A DNA stretch of 34,962 nt from assembly GCA_017632155.1 (NCBI GenBank), contig JAGBRZ010000037.1:1-34962 (forward strand). The letters are read 5' to 3'. Positions 1-7,874 of the stretch are shown in pieces; within the stretch, counting starts at the first letter, position 1; every line of letters begins with the position of its first letter. The notes under the pieces are model-generated. The model saw nothing but the letters and a program-made list of their open reading frames with translations. It searched no databases and was not told where the DNA came from. Origin of the DNA: Clostridia bacterium. GTDB taxonomy: Bacteria > Bacillota_A > Clostridia > Oscillospirales > CAG-272. The position numbers and the translations under genes were made by a program.

Positions 1-1
1 C

Positions 2-769
2 GACCTTTCCGTCAGCGCCGACGAGAGCGGAAACGATGAATTCGCCCTGCTTGCGCGAAGCTTCAATTCGATGCTCGGGACTATAAAGAGTCAGATGACT
101 GCACTTGAGGAAAACGCGGAAAAGAAGCAGATGCTCGTTGATAATATGGCGCACGAGTTGCGAACTCCGCTGACCGTCATTCGCGGCTATGCCGAATATC
201 TCGAGCGCGCGGCGGTGAGCGAGGAGGAAAGGCTTGTTGCATCAAGATATATCGTTTCGGAGGCACAGAGGCTGACGAAAATGTCGGAAATATTGCTCGA
301 CACAGCCTACGTCCGTGAAAACCCGCCCGAAATGGCAGAAATCTCGCTTGACGAAGTCCTTCACGGAACTGCCGAAAGGCTTGCACCGAAGGCAAAGGAA
401 AAGGGTGTCGAGCTCGTCTGCGACACAGAAAAGGTCACGGTGAGCGGCAACGCGCTGCTGCTTTCGATGCTGTTTGACAACCTCGCCGACAACGCAATAA
501 AGGCTTGCGCGGCCGGCGGGCGTGTTGTTTTGAGATGTGTGGGCAATTCGGCTTCGGTCGAGGACAACGGCAAGGGAATGACCGAGGAAGAGCTTCTTCA
601 CATCACCGAGCCCTTCTACCGCACCGACAAATCGCGCTCACGTGCCGAGGGCGGCGCGGGTCTTGGGCTTGCGCTTTGCAAAAATATCGCCGAGGCTCAC
701 GGCGCAAAATTGCGTTTTGAATCGGAATTTGGAAAAGGAACCAAAATTTTTTTCGATTTTACAACTTGA
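2..769 (+). CDS. Sensor histidine kinase, 5'-truncated by window edge
   Basis: The reading frame is open from base 2, so the gene begins upstream of the window. The first visible residues (DLSVSADESGNDEFALLARS) resemble the end of a HAMP linker, so a membrane sensor part is probably missing. Next come the HisKA dimerisation helix with the phospho-acceptor His in NMAHELRTPLT, and a complete HATPase_c domain: N-box DNLADNAIKA, G1 box VEDNGKGM, F-box FYRTDKS and G2 box GAGLGLALC. From family knowledge it autophosphorylates and passes phosphate to a response regulator, which is probably encoded just upstream. The signal sensed cannot be told from what is visible. Confidence is high for the class and nil for a specific name. 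Confidence 0.95.
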   Translation, partial: DLSVSADESGNDEFALLARSFNSMLGTIKSQMTALEENAEKKQMLVDNMAHELRTPLTVIRGYAEYLERAAVSEEERLVASRYIVSEAQRLTKMSEILLDTAYVRENPPEMAEISLDEVLHGTAERLAPKAKEKGVELVCDTEKVTVSGNALLLSMLFDNLADNAIKACAAGGRVVLRCVGNSASVEDNGKGMTEEELLHITEPFYRTDKSRSRAEGGAGLGLALCKNIAEAHGAKLRFESEFGKGTKIFFDFTT

Positions 770-837
770 TTATAACTTGAAGATAAGTTGATGAAATTGC
801 GGGTGTACAATAAGGGCACAGAAAGGAGAGTGCAAAA

Positions 838-2205
838 ATGAAAAACTCGAAAATTATAATAATTGCCGCTTCGCTTGTACTCGCGGCGGTTCTTGCCCTT
901 TGCGGATGTATGTACCTTATCGGCGAACCGCCGGAGGAAACCGAGGAGCTGACTCAAGGTGAAATGACCCTGCCGCCCGTTATCGAGGAGACACCCATAG
1001 CTCAATCCGAAATGCAGAAGAAATTCGGCGCTTACGGACGTGAAGAGATTGGAGATAATGGAGAGTGTATCTTCCATCTTTTCACATGGGAGCAGGTAGA
1101 GGAATCTCTGCAGATGCGAAAGGACGGCATCCGCCGCTCGCTGACGTTCGATGAGATTTCATTCATCATCAACGACACGGTGAGGCTCTATTTTGAGTAT
1201 GACAAAATAGTTATGCCCGATTTCAGCGATCATACCACGGGTGTTGAGATAAATCTTTATCACTCAAGCATAACACAAGGAACCTGGAATTCGCTTGAGG
1301 AGATGCATGAGCACTTGTTGCATCAACTCAACAGTTACGAGAGCTGTGAGAGCGAACACAAGGTAGGATATATGACCATTAGACCATATCACGGGGATTT
1401 TTCCGAGTACCGGGATTTTGAATCTGCCTTCAAGGCGTATAACGAGATGTTGACGCAGATTGAAAAGATGATCTCCGAGCGTTTGCGAATCCTCGATACC
1501 GGAACTTTGTTTTACTGTCGGGCAGGAGGCAGCGCAAATTATAACCGCCATATGTATGGAATCTTGCTTGATGGAGGAAGCAACGGGGATTATGCACAGT
1601 ATACGTCTGCGCTTGAAGACAGACTGGGAATTAAAGACAGCAAAAGCAATGTGACTTCCGTCGATACACCTTATCTGATCGGAGACAGAGGGCATAAAGC
1701 TCTCCAAGATTCATGCAGTTCCTATATTTACTTTGTTACGGATGGCGTGAGAAATCAGCTATTCCCGACGGCAGAGCTCGATGCACTCCGTCCGAGGGGA
1801 CCCGTCTCTTTGTCTTGGTCAAAGACACTCCAGACAATCGGAAATCCGAGGGTCAAGTGGAATATCGACTTTGACAGATGGAAACAAACCGTTGAAGTGA
1901 CATATTCAAAAATCGGCCAATCGGCGATTCACGAAAAATATTCGGGAACCTACGAGGTCAAGGGCAATATGCTGTTTTTGACTCTTGATGACGGACTGAA
2001 GATCGTAATAAAGAATGATGAAAATAAATATGTGTTTGTCGAAGCCGTTCAGAAGGACGGAATGATAATAAGAACTGATGGAGAGATCATTTTTACCTTA
2101 CATTGCAATGATATGATAGACATAACAAACAAAAATAAAAACATTGCCGAAATATTTGAGTTATCCGAGGCTCTCAGAGCCTGGGAGTATAAAATTATAC
2201 CTTAA
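838..2205 (+). CDS. Putative lipoprotein of unknown function
   Basis: A 455-residue protein starting at an ATG preceded by a clear AGGAGAG site (GAAAGGAGAGTGCAAAAATG). It has a basic N-terminus, a hydrophobic segment and a lipobox ending LALCGC, so it is probably lipid-anchored outside the membrane (Cys22 or Cys24). A short Glu/Pro/Thr-rich stretch follows. I do not recognise the body. The last ~120 residues contain a GTYEVKGNMLFLTLDDG-like pattern that looks like a small beta-barrel or lipocalin-like fold; this is only an impression. It lies 68 bp after the kinase gene without an obvious terminator between them, so it may be co-transcribed and could be a target or sensor partner of that system (inference). 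A strong terminator follows immediately. Confidence 0.8.
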   Translation: MKNSKIIIIAASLVLAAVLALCGCMYLIGEPPEETEELTQGEMTLPPVIEETPIAQSEMQKKFGAYGREEIGDNGECIFHLFTWEQVEESLQMRKDGIRRSLTFDEISFIINDTVRLYFEYDKIVMPDFSDHTTGVEINLYHSSITQGTWNSLEEMHEHLLHQLNSYESCESEHKVGYMTIRPYHGDFSEYRDFESAFKAYNEMLTQIEKMISERLRILDTGTLFYCRAGGSANYNRHMYGILLDGGSNGDYAQYTSALEDRLGIKDSKSNVTSVDTPYLIGDRGHKALQDSCSSYIYFVTDGVRNQLFPTAELDALRPRGPVSLSWSKTLQTIGNPRVKWNIDFDRWKQTVEVTYSKIGQSAIHEKYSGTYEVKGNMLFLTLDDGLKIVIKNDENKYVFVEAVQKDGMIIRTDGEIIFTLHCNDMIDITNKNKNIAEIFELSEALRAWEYKIIP

Positions 2206-2213
2206 TTAAAAGA

Positions 2214-2248
2214 AGAAGCTTTTCGCCTCGGCGAAAAGCTTCTTTTTT
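2214..2248 (+). terminator. Rho-independent terminator after the 838-2205 lipoprotein gene
   Basis: A 14-bp perfect stem (2214-2227 with 2230-2243) is followed by a run of T. The core AGCTTTTCGCC / GGCGAAAAGCT is the same module that opens the palindrome array at 32514, so this terminator may derive from that repeat family. Confidence 0.85.
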
Positions 2249-2323
2249 GCACCGTAGTTATACTAATAGGACTATAATTGCACAAAGAATTTTTGTGTTT
2301 GTCCATAATGCAGCACAGACTCC

Positions 2324-2636
2324 GCTCTCCTCATTCACCGCTCCCCGCGGTCCCCTTTCCCCGCTGGGGAACGCTTGAGGGTGTGCTCAAACTTCTTCGA
2401 TATTCAGCGAACATCGCTTACTGCTATAATTTTGTTTAGGCAGTTCGGAATATTTTATTGAAAAATTAGTGCAAACTCCATTGCGAGTGAAAATTGGTTT
2501 AAATAAAAATATTCCAATTTGATATGCAAAATTATATTGATATATCGTCTTCGCTGAATAGATAGCGGTTATCGCTAAACTCTTAGCGTTCCCCAGCGGG
2601 GAAAGGGGACCGCGGGGAGCGGTGAATGAGGAGAGC
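2324..2636. repeat. 313-bp nested inverted-repeat element with 52-bp perfect terminal arms
   Basis: The arms 2324-2375 and 2585-2636 are perfect reverse complements over 52 bp. Inside, further complementary pairs share the same centre near 2480: 2401-2411 with 2550-2560, 2425-2434 with 2527-2536, and 2447-2456 with 2506-2515. The whole element could therefore fold as one long interrupted hairpin. No convincing coding sequence lies within: the open frame crossing it on the minus strand lacks a ribosome binding site and runs through both arms. It resembles a MITE or a large palindromic intergenic element. I saw no clear target-site duplication at its ends. The rest of 2249-2933 holds the two hairpins listed separately and no gene that I can support. 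Confidence 0.85.
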
Positions 2637-2762
2637 ACCGTTCGCACTGCACGAATGAAAAGCGTCTTATTTATAATGGTTAATATACATTCGAGGCGTT
2701 TGACGAACTGATGGCGGATAATTGTCGCCAAAAAACTAGTTCGTATTATTCTTGTCACTCTA

Positions 2763-2800
2763 ATCAACAGCCCCCTCCCCGTGGGGAGGGGGCTGTTGAT
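2763..2800. repeat. 18-bp perfect palindrome, 2-base loop
   Basis: Arms 2763-2780 and 2783-2800 pair perfectly and are very GC-rich (CCCCCTCCCC core). There is no T-run on either side, so it is not a classic terminator. Its function is unknown. Confidence 0.8.
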
Positions 2801-2865
2801 TCCGAGCCTCCTGCGGGGCGCAGTCGGTTCGGAGCGCAGATTGCGAGGCGCTGCCTCGCGCTCCG

Positions 2866-2897
2866 CTTAAGGAACTTTTTGAAAAAAGTTCCTTAAG
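2866..2897. repeat. 15-bp palindrome in a repeat-like intergenic block
   Basis: Arms 2866-2880 and 2883-2897 pair perfectly (CTTAAGGAACTTTTT and its complement). Just upstream, GCGAGGC / GCCTCGC near 2843-2860 forms another stem. Together with 2763-2800 these make a cluster of three hairpins between convergent transcription units. I believe this is a dispersed intergenic repeat type of Clostridia but could not check. Confidence 0.7.
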
Positions 2898-2933
2898 AAT
2901 CTTCAAAAATTCTCCCGCTGTTGTTGTTTGGAG

Positions 2934-2973
2934 TTAAAAAAACGGCTGAGTCATATCAAAAGGCTCAGCCGTT
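2934..2973 (-). terminator. Rho-independent terminator of serS
   Basis: A 10-bp stem (AACGGCTGAG at 2941-2950 pairs with 2964-2973) is followed, on the minus strand, by a T-run (A-run 2935-2942 on plus). It lies 9 bp beyond the serS stop codon. Confidence 0.8.
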
Positions 2974-2981
2974 AATTTATT

Positions 2982-4271
2982 TTAGTGCTTGGGGAAAATC
3001 TTTTCCTTGCCGCCCATATAGGGACGGAGTGCGACGGGGATGTTGATCGAACCGTCGGCGCAGAGGTTGTTCTCGCAGAAGGCGATGAGCATTCTGGGGG
3101 GAGCAACAACGGTGTTGTTGAGGGTGTGAGCAAAATACTTGCCCTTCTCCTTCGAGTTTACACGGATCTTGAGTCGGCGAGCCTGTGCATCGCCGAGGTT
3201 CGAGCAAGAGCCAACCTCGAAATACTTCTGCTGTCTGGGGGACCAAGCCTCAACGTCGATGGACTTGACCTTGAGGTCAGCAAGGTCGCCCGAGCAGCAC
3301 TCGCGAGTACGAACGGTAATGTCGAGCGAGCGGAAAAGGTCAACGGTGTTCTGCCAGAGCTTGTCAAACCACATGGGGGATTCCTCGGGACGGCAGACAA
3401 CGATCATTTCCTGCTTTTCGAACTGGTGGATACGGTAAACGCCTCTCTCCTCGATGCCGTGCGCGCCCTTTTCCTTGCGGAAGCAGGGGGAGTAGCTGGT
3501 GAGAGTGTAGGGAAGGGATTCCTCGGGGTTGATGGTGTCGATGAACTTACCGATCATGGAGTGCTCGGAGGTACCGATGAGGTAAAGATCCTCGCCCTCG
3601 ATCTTGTACATCATTGCATCCATCTCCGCAAAGGACATAACGCCGGTAACAACGTCGGAGCGGATCATGAAGGGAGGAATGCAATATGTGAAGCCGCGGT
3701 CGATCATGAAATCGCGTGCGTAGGAAATAACTGCGGAATGGAGGCGTGCGATGTCGCCCATAAGGTAGTAGAATCCGTTACCCGCAACGCGGCGTGCGGC
3801 GTCAAGGTCGATGCCATCGAAGGATTCGAAAATGTCGGCGTGGTAGGGAACCTCAAAGTCGGGGGTCACGGGCTCGCCGTAACGCTGAACCTCGACGTTT
3901 TCGCTGTCGTCCTTACCGATCGGAACGCTGGGATCAATGATGTTGGGAATGGTCATCATGATCTTCTTGATCTTTTCTTCAAATTCGGGCTCAAGTGCCT
4001 CGAGCTCTGCAAGACGCTTTGCGCTTTCAGCAACCTTCTGCTTTGTTTCGTTAGCCTCTTCGATCTTCTTCTGCGCCATAAGCATACCGATCTGCTTCGA
4101 AAGGCGGTTCTTCTCAGCGCGAAGGTCGTTAGCCTCGCTGATGATGCGGCGGTTCTCCGCGTCAAGCGCGATAACCTCGTCAACAAGACCCAGCTTGTGG
4201 TCCTGGAATTTATTGCGCATATTCTGCTTTACGATCTCGGGATTTTCTCTGACAAACTTTAAATCAAGCAT
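2982..4271 (-). CDS. serS: Seryl-tRNA synthetase
   Basis: A 429-residue class II aminoacyl-tRNA synthetase, normal in length. It charges tRNA-Ser with serine in the cytoplasm. The N-terminal ~110 residues are the antiparallel coiled-coil arm that contacts tRNA-Ser. The catalytic domain shows the TSEHSMIG serine-site region, motif 2 CFRKEKGAHGIEERGVYRIH and a motif 3 region ending RMLIAFCENN, then DGSINIPVALRPYMGG. Motif 3 reads NNTVVAPPR instead of the usual NGSGLAVGR, so this is a variant branch although the terminal Arg is kept. The start is an ATG preceded by GGAGAA at good spacing. It is a single-gene unit with its own promoter and terminator. No T-box leader was seen. Confidence 0.97.
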   Translation of the reverse strand: MLDLKFVRENPEIVKQNMRNKFQDHKLGLVDEVIALDAENRRIISEANDLRAEKNRLSKQIGMLMAQKKIEEANETKQKVAESAKRLAELEALEPEFEEKIKKIMMTIPNIIDPSVPIGKDDSENVEVQRYGEPVTPDFEVPYHADIFESFDGIDLDAARRVAGNGFYYLMGDIARLHSAVISYARDFMIDRGFTYCIPPFMIRSDVVTGVMSFAEMDAMMYKIEGEDLYLIGTSEHSMIGKFIDTINPEESLPYTLTSYSPCFRKEKGAHGIEERGVYRIHQFEKQEMIVVCRPEESPMWFDKLWQNTVDLFRSLDITVRTRECCSGDLADLKVKSIDVEAWSPRQQKYFEVGSCSNLGDAQARRLKIRVNSKEKGKYFAHTLNNTVVAPPRMLIAFCENNLCADGSINIPVALRPYMGGKEKIFPKH

Positions 4272-4312
4272 GTTTTTACTTCTCCGTTTGTTTTTTGTTA
4301 TTATAATAAGAA

Positions 4313-4341
4313 ATTATATCATATATAAGGAAAAAAGTCAA
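4313..4341 (-). promoter_or_regulatory. Sigma-A promoter of serS
   Basis: On the minus strand TTGACT (4336-4341) and TATAAT (4313-4318) are separated by 17 bp, with a TGA triplet just before the -10 (extended -10). It lies directly beside the palindrome array. Confidence 0.85.
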
Positions 4342-4360
4342 TGCCTCGGGAGAAAATATA

Positions 4361-4612
4361 TTCGCCCCGTGGGCGAAATGATAATCACGCGATGCGCGAA
4401 TGATAATCTGCCTGCGGCAGAATGATAATCGGCTTTGCCGAATGATGATTTGCCTTCGGCAAAATGAAGGAAGAAATTTGCAAAGGCAAATTTCAATAGA
4501 ATATTTTTCGCTATGCGAAAAATTACCTTTATTTCGCCGCAGGCGAATTATCATTCGGCGAAGCCGATCATCATTCGCGCATTGCGCGACTATCATTTCG
4601 CCCGTAGGGCGA
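4361..4612. repeat. Array of eleven short palindromes joined by an ATGATAAT / ATTATCATT linker
   Basis: The palindromes, each with a different stem, are at 4361-4377, 4388-4398, 4408-4420, 4430-4440, 4450-4462, 4473-4494, 4503-4523, 4533-4547, 4556-4566, 4576-4588 and 4598-4612. In the left half the linkers read ATGATAAT or close to it. In the right half they read its complement, ATTATCATT or close to it. The order of stem types in the right half mirrors the left (GCCC, CGCG, CGGC types), so the array is itself an imperfect inverted repeat. It fills the space between the serS promoter and the next gene's terminator. No gene is present in 4342-4628. Confidence 0.9.
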
Positions 4613-4628
4613 ACAGCACTTATATACC

Positions 4629-4663
4629 AAAACCCCTCGGCTGAATTTCAGCCGAGGGGTTTT
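4629..4663 (-). terminator. Rho-independent terminator of the 4670-5587 gene
   Basis: A 17-bp stem (4629-4645 with 4647-4663) has four T at the 3' foot on the minus strand. It begins 6 bp after the stop codon. Confidence 0.85.
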
Positions 4664-4669
4664 AAGCTA

Positions 4670-5587
4670 TTACTTAATGAATACGATCTCGTCGAAGATA
4701 ATGTAGTTATCTGCGGAGTAGGTGTAACCGTCGGTGTAGCAACGCATGTTCATAACGAAGATATCGCCGAAGGTATCGCCGAGAGCAGCACCCTCATCAG
4801 ATCCGTAGAAGGTAGAGGAGGGGATGTAGAGCCATCCAACGAAGTTGGTGGGGATCTCCATACGGCAAGCGTTGATGTTGGTGGTCTGGTGCCAAGTGCC
4901 TGCCATGTAGTAGTAACCAATTGCAGAGCTGTCGCCGTTACCGTTGTTGGGACCCTTTGCGCGGTACTTGTTGGTGTTGATGGTTACGGAAGCGCACATC
5001 TTCTTGGTCTCGTCAGCGTGGGGAAGTACGTTGGAGAAGTCAACGTAGAACATAACGCCCTTTGCGGTGGAGATGTCCATGTCTGCAAGAGGAGTAACTT
5101 CAACCTCGGTACGGCTGTCGGCTGAGTCGGCTTTTGCTGCGAGCTTGAGAGCCTGACCGAAAGCAGCACCTTCAGCCTCGGTTACGAACTGTGCGCTGCC
5201 CTTGGAGTTACCGCCAACAACGTACTCGTCAGCGCCTGCGTCGAAGGACATAGCGCGGGTTACGATCTCGTAGGTGGAGTAGTCGGGAAGAGATACGGGC
5301 ATAACAGCCTTAAGAGCTGCCTGCTGAGCTGCGGAGAGGTTTGCAAACTCGAAGCCGGGAGCGGTCTCAACGGGAGCCTCGGTGGTTGCTTCAACAACCT
5401 CGGTGGTCTCTACGGGAGCCTCGGTAGCGGGAGCTTCGGTAGCGGGAGCCTCAGTCTCGGGAGCATCGGTAGCGGGAGCCTGAGTTTCGGGAGCCTTGGT
5501 GGTCTCCGCGGGGGTGTTACCGCTGCTGCAAGCAACTGCGGATACTGCCATCATAAGGCAGAGAAGAAGAGCAATAATGCGTTTCAT
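4670..5587 (-). CDS. Lipoprotein with Thr/Pro/Glu linker and probable beta-sandwich domain
   Basis: A 305-residue protein. The signal peptide ends in the lipobox VSAVAC (Cys20), so it should be lipid-anchored on the outer face of the membrane. Residues ~21-75 are a low-complexity linker of repeated ETEAPATEAP-like units. The remaining ~230 residues are unrecognised. The pattern (VMFYVDFSN, GWLYIPSSTF, IIFDEIVFIK) suggests a jelly-roll, carbohydrate-binding-like fold, and the final IFDEIVF strand is typical of such modules; this is inference only. The start ATG has GGAGG ten bases upstream. It is monocistronic, with a consensus promoter and strong terminator. It may be a glycan- or wall-binding surface protein. 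Confidence 0.85.
   Translation of the reverse strand: MKRIIALLLCLMMAVSAVACSSGNTPAETTKAPETQAPATDAPETEAPATEAPATEAPVETTEVVEATTEAPVETAPGFEFANLSAAQQAALKAVMPVSLPDYSTYEIVTRAMSFDAGADEYVVGGNSKGSAQFVTEAEGAAFGQALKLAAKADSADSRTEVEVTPLADMDISTAKGVMFYVDFSNVLPHADETKKMCASVTINTNKYRAKGPNNGNGDSSAIGYYYMAGTWHQTTNINACRMEIPTNFVGWLYIPSSTFYGSDEGAALGDTFGDIFVMNMRCYTDGYTYSADNYIIFDEIVFIK
5374..5515 (-). repeat. Low-complexity repeat encoding the lipoprotein linker
   Basis: Short tandem units based on GGGAGCCTCGGTAGC (plus-strand reading) encode the repeated APATEAPETE-type linker. Such repeats vary in copy number by slippage and are prone to assembly collapse. Confidence 0.75.
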
Positions 5588-5622
5588 TTTAGGATTTCCT
5601 CCATATAAAAATTGTTAGTATA

Positions 5623-5651
5623 ATTATATCATTTAATTATAATTTTGTCAA
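5623..5651 (-). promoter_or_regulatory. Consensus sigma-A promoter of the 4670-5587 gene
   Basis: On the minus strand a perfect TTGACA (5646-5651), a 17-bp spacer and a perfect TATAAT (5623-5628) with TGA before the -10. This is one of the strongest promoters in the window. Confidence 0.9.
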
Positions 5652-5685
5652 GCAAAATTTGTTTTTTGTACTAAAATGAAAAATG

Positions 5686-5714
5686 TTGACAAATTAATAT
5701 AATTATGATATACT
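5686..5714 (+). promoter_or_regulatory. Sigma-A promoter of the LRR lipoprotein gene
   Basis: TTGACA (5686-5691), a 17-bp spacer and TATACT (5709-5714) preceded by TGA. It is divergent from the promoter at 5623-5651 with 34 bp between the two -35 boxes. Confidence 0.8.
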
Positions 5715-5762
5715 ATAATTGGTTAAATATCACAAAGAAAAACGGATCAGGAGGATATGCCT

Positions 5763-7814
5763 ATGAAAAAAAGAAGAAATCTGCGAAAAAATTTGACCGC
5801 GCTTGTTCTTTCCCTCGTCTTTTTCCTTTCATCGTGCACTTTTGTGCCGACGGAATCGGGCGTTACCCCCGCCAAAGAAAACTATTTCCCCAATGCGGTG
5901 GAAACAATTGAGCTTGAAAGCGGAGTTAAGCTTACCCTTTCGGACGACAAAAGCCATTATATAGCAACGGCAAACGAAGTGAACGTTGAACATCTTGTCA
6001 TTCCCGCCGAATACGAGGGCGTGCCGATCTGTGAAGTCAGTATGCTTCGGTTTGAAGCGGACAACGTCAGAACGGTATCACTTCCGGATACGATCTTTTC
6101 GATAGGACTTTCGTCCTTCCTCGGATGCTCGATGCTCAAATACAATCAGTACGGAAATGCATACTATCTCGGCAACGAGGAATATCCGTATCTTTACCTT
6201 ATGAGATCGGTCAGCGATGATATAACCTCGGTCGCTATACACGAAACGACACGTGTCATAGCGGGCGCGGCGTTTTCGCACTGCACAGAGTTGCGCGCCG
6301 TTTATATCCCCGACAGCGTTGTGAACATCGAAAACATTGCCTTTTATGAATGCAATAATCTGAAAAACGTTCATTTCGGCGAAGGGGTTAAGAGGATCGG
6401 TCAAAAGTGCTTTTACGATTGCGAAAAGCTGAGCGAGGTAATTCTCCCCGACGGTATTGTCGAGATCGGTACGCAAGGCTTTCTTGGATGTCCTATAACA
6501 AAGCTTGATCTTGGCGAGTCTGTTGAAACTCTTGGCGAGCATACTTTTGACGATGCCAAGATCATGTCCCTTGAGATTCCCGGAAGCCTCAAGACCATTG
6601 ATTTCTGCGCATTCCGCAATTGTCGCTTGCTTACTGCCGTGACGATTCACAAAGGCGTGGAGGTTATCGGCGAATCTGCGTTTGTCGGATGTACGGAGCT
6701 GAAAAGTCTTTATCTGCCCGATACTGTCAAAAGGATAGAGGACGGTGCGTTTGAATACTGTTTGGACCTCAAGCTTTCCACTTTGCCCGATTCCGTTGAA
6801 TTCGTTCACGCAAAGGCGTTTCCGACGTCTATATCGGATAAGATTTACGGAAACGGAATCTATCTTGGAAACAGCCGCTCGGAATATGCTTATCTTGTTT
6901 CCTCAGTAGCCGCCAAAAATACAGAGATAGAACTTCATCCCGAAACCGAAATTACTGCATTTTGGTTGTTTGGAATCTTGAATTGCAGTAAAGTATCAAT
7001 AAATAACGGCAAGAATCTTGAGGTCAAAAACTCCTGCGTTATCAATAAGCATACGGGAGAGCTCGTCGCGGGACTTAACGATGCCGTTATACCCGATGAC
7101 GGAAGTGTCAAATCCATCGGATACGGCGCTTTTTACAATTTGAAAGAGCTTGCGTCCGTGTCGATCCCCGATAGCGTTGAAAGCATCGGTGACTATGCTT
7201 TCACGGGATGTCAATCGCTCACCGAAGCCGTGATCGGAAACGGCGTTGTAAGCATAGGCAAGTGCGCGTTCCAACGCTCGGGTTTAGAAAGCGTAAGCTT
7301 TGGTTCGTCGGTTGCCCACATAGGCGACGAAGCCTTTGACAGAACTCGCATAACCTCTGCGGTTTTCGGCAACTCGCTGAAGACGATAGGCGAGTCGGCA
7401 TTCAATAATTGCTCAAACATTACCGTTTTGGAGCTTGGCAATAGCATTGAAAGCATTGGCAAGTGGGCGTTCTCCAATTGCGGAGTGACGAATCTCTATC
7501 TTCCAAGCTCGCTCAAAGAGCTTTCAATGGGTTCGTTTAATAATTGCCGCGATCTTAAAGAGGTCTTTATTGCCGCAAAGCTCACGGAGCTTTCAAATTC
7601 ATTCAACCAATGCCCCCGCCTTGAATACATCTCCATCCCCGGCAGTGTTACCAAGTTCAGCGGCACATTGCGGTATTGCGAATCACTGACAAGAATTGAT
7701 TTCGGCGGTAATTTGAATGATTGGAATGCACTGGGAATAGAAGGCTTTGCAAATGAAGTGAAAGTCTTTTTCGCGGACAGTACCTCAATGGTTCTTCCGA
7801 AGATTGAAGGTTAA
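5763..7814 (+). CDS. BspA-type leucine-rich-repeat lipoprotein
   Basis: A surface protein of 683 residues. I chose the ATG at 5763 because AGGAGG (5749-5754) lies 8 bases upstream; the ATG at 5757 would be only 2 bases away. The signal peptide ends FFLSSC (lipobox, Cys25). From about residue 55 the chain consists of ~23-residue LRR_5 repeats of the BspA type, such as IGESAFNNCSNITVLELGNS and IGDYAFTGCQSLTEAVIGNG. They form two blocks separated by a less regular part around residues 360-430. BspA-like repeats are known from gut and oral bacteria and from Trichomonas, where they mediate adhesion or binding. No C-terminal anchor or catalytic domain is visible, so the lipid is the only anchor. 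Confidence 0.93.
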   Translation: MKKRRNLRKNLTALVLSLVFFLSSCTFVPTESGVTPAKENYFPNAVETIELESGVKLTLSDDKSHYIATANEVNVEHLVIPAEYEGVPICEVSMLRFEADNVRTVSLPDTIFSIGLSSFLGCSMLKYNQYGNAYYLGNEEYPYLYLMRSVSDDITSVAIHETTRVIAGAAFSHCTELRAVYIPDSVVNIENIAFYECNNLKNVHFGEGVKRIGQKCFYDCEKLSEVILPDGIVEIGTQGFLGCPITKLDLGESVETLGEHTFDDAKIMSLEIPGSLKTIDFCAFRNCRLLTAVTIHKGVEVIGESAFVGCTELKSLYLPDTVKRIEDGAFEYCLDLKLSTLPDSVEFVHAKAFPTSISDKIYGNGIYLGNSRSEYAYLVSSVAAKNTEIELHPETEITAFWLFGILNCSKVSINNGKNLEVKNSCVINKHTGELVAGLNDAVIPDDGSVKSIGYGAFYNLKELASVSIPDSVESIGDYAFTGCQSLTEAVIGNGVVSIGKCAFQRSGLESVSFGSSVAHIGDEAFDRTRITSAVFGNSLKTIGESAFNNCSNITVLELGNSIESIGKWAFSNCGVTNLYLPSSLKELSMGSFNNCRDLKEVFIAAKLTELSNSFNQCPRLEYISIPGSVTKFSGTLRYCESLTRIDFGGNLNDWNALGIEGFANEVKVFFADSTSMVLPKIEG

Positions 7815-7840
7815 ATTGCGGAGCTTGTATTATAAAAAGT

Positions 7841-7869
7841 GCTCGGATGCCAATGGCATCCGAGCTTTT
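7841..7869. terminator. Bidirectional terminator between convergent genes
   Basis: An 11-bp stem (GCTCGGATGCC, 7841-7851, with 7855-7865) is followed by TTTT on plus and by a T-rich run on minus. It serves both the LRR gene and the nucleotidase gene. Confidence 0.85.
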
Positions 7870-7874
7870 CACTA

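Noticed and set aside
2387..2767. 126-codon minus-strand frame in the 2324-2636 inverted-repeat element
   Set aside because: No ribosome binding site, and it runs through one repeat arm. It is better explained by the repeat.
2985..4262. Long open frame (425 codons) on the plus strand opposite serS
   Set aside because: It mirrors serS in the antisense direction and lacks a ribosome binding site and family motifs. serS has complete synthetase motifs, a promoter and a terminator. Codon bias of the real gene creates the shadow.
4272..4360. T-box leader before serS
   Set aside because: The transcript leader from the promoter is too short, and no T-box core sequence or specifier hairpin was seen.
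4361..4612. CRISPR array
   Set aside because: The near-constant part is only 8-9 bases and the variable parts are short palindromes, the reverse of CRISPR layout. No cas genes are present.
4400..5125. 241-codon plus-strand frame across the palindrome array and into the lipoprotein gene
   Set aside because: It is antisense to a supported lipoprotein gene and begins inside the repeat. Its first part is translated palindromes.
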